7,380 nt of DNA from Mycobacterium sp. (GTDB lineage Bacteria; Actinomycetota; Actinomycetes; Mycobacteriales; Mycobacteriaceae): the NCBI GenBank assembly GCA_018500005.2, contig JAHBAP020000507.1, positions 1 to 7,380 of the forward strand, in the 5' to 3' direction. Below, in pieces: positions 5,893-7,380 of the stretch (the first letter of the stretch is position 1; every line of letters begins with the position of its first letter). Under the pieces are notes generated by a model that saw only the letters and a program-made list of their open reading frames with translations, was not told the origin of the DNA and did no database searches. The position numbers were made by a program, and so were the translations under genes.

Positions 5893-6120
5893 ATGAAGCG
5901 AATCGCTATGGCCATCGCCACGGCAGGAGTCATCGCCGGCACACTGGCCGGCAACGCGAACGCCGCCAGCGTCAACAACAACCCCGTCCAGCCGCAGCCG
6001 ACCACCCCCGTTCCGGTGTTCACCGCGCTGGACTGCGGGTACGGAACCGGTATCTACGGCTGCGGACCCGGCTGGGTCTGGCGCGACGGCTGGCGCGGCT
6101 TTGCCTGCTACGTCTGCTGA
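5893..6120 (+). CDS. Small secreted Cys/Trp/Gly-rich protein, unknown function
   Basis: This 75-residue protein is not a family I recognise. It begins with a textbook Sec signal peptide: MKR, a hydrophobic core at about 4-19 and an Ala-Asn-Ala cleavage site with processing expected after Ala24. The mature peptide is about 51 residues. Its first part (25-43) is Asn/Pro/Gln/Thr-rich with several Val-Pro and Gln-Pro pairs. The C-terminal part (48-75) is Gly- and aromatic-rich with four Cys (48, 57, 72, 75) and three Trp (61, 63, 67). Four Cys in an exported peptide suggest two disulfides, although metal or haem binding cannot be excluded. There is no lipobox, so it should be released or loosely wall-bound. 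The perfect ribosome site and signal peptide make the gene convincing despite its size. A second exported protein begins 31 bp downstream, probably in the same transcript. Confidence 0.85.
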   Translation: MKRIAMAIATAGVIAGTLAGNANAASVNNNPVQPQPTTPVPVFTALDCGYGTGIYGCGPGWVWRDGWRGFACYVC

Positions 6121-6151
6121 CCGCCACCGACTCTCACGATTGGAAACCCGC

Positions 6152-6682
6152 ATGATGAAACCGCGTCACATGGCGGCCGGTATGACCGCCGCCGCACTGA
6201 TCTCGGTCGGCGTCCTCGGCGGTATCGGCACCGCCGCGGCAGATGACTACACGAACCTGCTCATCGACCCGAATATCGTCGTCGACACCCTCGCCTACAC
6301 CGCGGGTGCGACGACGCCGAATCCCGCCGGCCTGCCCGGCGCGACGGTGATCTACTCCCATCGTGACGGCCGCACGATCATCGATTCGGTGTGGGTGCTG
6401 GCCGACCCCGCCGCGGCCACCGCGGCGATGACCCAGGTGGCGGGCGCCTTCACGATCGCCAATCCGAAGACCGAGCAGGTGTCCGTCGGAACCGGGGGCC
6501 AGTTGATCTCCGGCACCTCACCGGACGGCACTCAGTCGCGCAGCCTGCTGTCGTTCACGCACGGCAATGCCGCCTCGACGATCGAGTTCACCGGACCGGC
6601 CAACGACCCGGCACCCATGGATCTCGTCGTCGATCTCGGCAACGCGCAGAACCAACTCCTCACCGACCGTCTGGGGTACTGA
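6152..6682 (+). CDS. Secreted protein of unknown function
   Basis: This 176-residue protein has a signal peptide (MMKPRH, hydrophobic core at about 8-27, Ala-Ala-Ala cleavage after residue 30). It gives a mature chain of about 146 residues that starts DDYTNLLIDPN and contains no Cys, so it is not a lipoprotein and has no disulfides. The mature sequence alternates short hydrophobic strands, for example GATVIYSHRDGRTIIDSVWVL at 63-83 and SLLSFTHGNAASTIEF at 131-146, suggesting a mostly beta or alpha/beta fold. I do not recognise a named family. The ATG at 6152 is preferred over the immediately following ATG at 6155 only by position; the ribosome site (GGAAA at 6142-6146) is weak. In-frame sequence back to 6101 would overlap the preceding gene and would spoil the signal peptide. 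The 3' end overlaps the opposing hydrolase gene by 23 bp. Confidence 0.82.
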   Translation: MMKPRHMAAGMTAAALISVGVLGGIGTAAADDYTNLLIDPNIVVDTLAYTAGATTPNPAGLPGATVIYSHRDGRTIIDSVWVLADPAAATAAMTQVAGAFTIANPKTEQVSVGTGGQLISGTSPDGTQSRSLLSFTHGNAASTIEFTGPANDPAPMDLVVDLGNAQNQLLTDRLGY

Positions 6683-7380
6683 GAAACTCCACGATCCGTC
6701 GGCCGACCACGTCGGGCTGCTCCAACTGGAGAAAATGCCCGGCGTGGTCGACGACGTCCACGGCGCTGCCGGCGGGCAGTCCCGCCAGGACGAACCTCGT
6801 GAAAGCCGCTGTCATACAACCGTCGTCGGCGCCGTGCAGATACAGCGTCGGAATCCGCGGCGGTTCGGTCCACGACCGATGCAGTTCGGTATATCGGGCC
6901 GGCGGCCGGGTGTTCCGAATGGTCGCCCGGTACGGGCCGAGCGCCGCACGCCACCGGTCCGGCGCTCCGATCGCGGCGTCGACGTGACGAAGATCCTCGG
7001 CCGGTCCGTAACCCGGTGACCAACGCCGCCACAGCAGCGGCATGATCCACCCGCCGGATCGCTCCGGAGCCACGGGCAATTGGAAATAGCCGATGTACCA
7101 ACTGCGCAGCAGTTGGCGCGGTAGCAGTCGCAGTAGGTCGGCGCGCCGCTGCCGCAGCGTCGCCGCCGGCGGCACCGACATCACCACCGCCTTGCGGAAC
7201 GGGCTGTCCGGCATCGCCGCCAGACCCGTTGCCGCCACGGCGCCCCAATCGTGGCCGATGACCACGTCGGAGTCGGTCGGGTTACTCGCCGCCCGCACCT
7301 GCAGGGCGTCGTCCATCAGTGCGCCGAGGTGATAGGCGCGGTCGGCCGGCAGTGAGGACGGCACATAACCCCTCATGAAC
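6660..7380 (-). CDS. Alpha/beta hydrolase, epoxide-hydrolase type, 5' end outside window
   Basis: The frame remains open through the right edge (a Phe codon precedes the ATG at 7376), so the start and the HG oxyanion region lie outside; about 240 residues are visible. Numbering from the Met at 7376, the sequence starts MRGYVPSS, the usual RGYxxSS segment after strand 4. The nucleophile elbow is GHDWGA with Asp43, as in epoxide hydrolases and haloalkane dehalogenases rather than Ser esterases. The acid is probably Asp185 in LHGADDG and the base His214 in HAGHF. The lid contains SWYIGYFQLP (92-101) and GPYRATIRN (147-155), matching the two tyrosine-bearing lid segments of epoxide hydrolases, which favours that class. 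The reaction would be hydrolysis of an epoxide to a diol. Mycobacteria carry several such Eph-type enzymes; I cannot say which one this is. The gene ends inside the opposing secreted-protein gene. Confidence 0.85.
   Translation of the reverse strand, partial: FMRGYVPSSLPADRAYHLGALMDDALQVRAASNPTDSDVVIGHDWGAVAATGLAAMPDSPFRKAVVMSVPPAATLRQRRADLLRLLPRQLLRSWYIGYFQLPVAPERSGGWIMPLLWRRWSPGYGPAEDLRHVDAAIGAPDRWRAALGPYRATIRNTRPPARYTELHRSWTEPPRIPTLYLHGADDGCMTAAFTRFVLAGLPAGSAVDVVDHAGHFLQLEQPDVVGRRIVEFLSTPDGR

Noticed and set aside
6101..6151. Upstream ATG extension of the second secreted protein
   Set aside because: It overlaps the end of the preceding gene and puts charged residues before the signal peptide.
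5830..6153. N-terminal extension of the acyltransferase frame
   Set aside because: It lies antisense to the small secreted-protein gene, which has a perfect ribosome site and signal peptide, and its translation shows no family similarity.
6532..7248. 238-codon minus-strand frame overlapping the hydrolase in another frame
   Set aside because: The composition is Arg/Gly/Ala low-complexity; the alternative frame carries the full epoxide-hydrolase motif set.
1..7380. Mobile element, phage, CRISPR or defence system
   Set aside because: No transposase, integrase, direct-repeat array, terminal repeats or tRNA-flanking sites are visible, and composition is uniform.

Overview
The window looks like chromosomal DNA of a Mycobacterium or Mycolicibacterium-type actinobacterium. 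It is very GC-rich with G/C-ending codons throughout. It carries an MPT70/MPT83-like fasciclin protein, a DUF3556-type membrane protein, a WS/DGAT-like acyltransferase, a thiolase and crotonase pair, an epoxide-hydrolase-like protein and two small Sec-type secreted proteins. I see no rRNA or tRNA gene, CRISPR array, insertion sequence, integrase or phage gene, and no segment whose composition stands out as foreign. This identification rests on recognising families by eye, not on a database search.

Layout. (1) Positions 1-773 (+) hold the 3' part of a secreted fasciclin-domain protein with a Ser/Thr/Ala-rich tail encoded partly by 18-bp tandem repeats. (2) A strong hairpin at 783-825 lies between this gene and a leftward cluster. 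(3) The leftward cluster (838-5829, minus strand), in transcription order, is a WS/DGAT-like acyltransferase, a DUF3556-type polytopic membrane protein, an acetyl-CoA acyltransferase (thiolase) and an enoyl-CoA hydratase. Thiolase and hydratase share a TGATG stop/start and are almost certainly one transcript. The thiolase has its own plausible promoter, overlapped by a near-perfect palindrome that could bind a TetR-type repressor. A stable hairpin separates the acyltransferase from the DUF3556 gene, so the cluster may be two or three transcription units. (4) A 63-bp divergent gap separates the acyltransferase from two rightward genes for small exported proteins: a 75-residue Cys/Trp/Gly-rich one and a 176-residue one. 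(5) The second of these overlaps tail-to-tail, by 23 bp, the 3' end of an epoxide-hydrolase-type alpha/beta hydrolase that runs leftward into the window from beyond its right edge.

How the genes may work together. Hydratase and thiolase catalyse two steps of acyl-chain beta-oxidation; the dehydrogenase steps are not encoded here. The acyltransferase family uses acyl-CoA to make esters, and the DUF3556 protein is an integral membrane protein of unknown function. The neighbourhood therefore suggests acyl-CoA or lipid metabolism near the envelope, but a single pathway is not demonstrated. The least explained items are the DUF3556 protein, the Cys/Trp-rich secreted peptide and its secreted neighbour.
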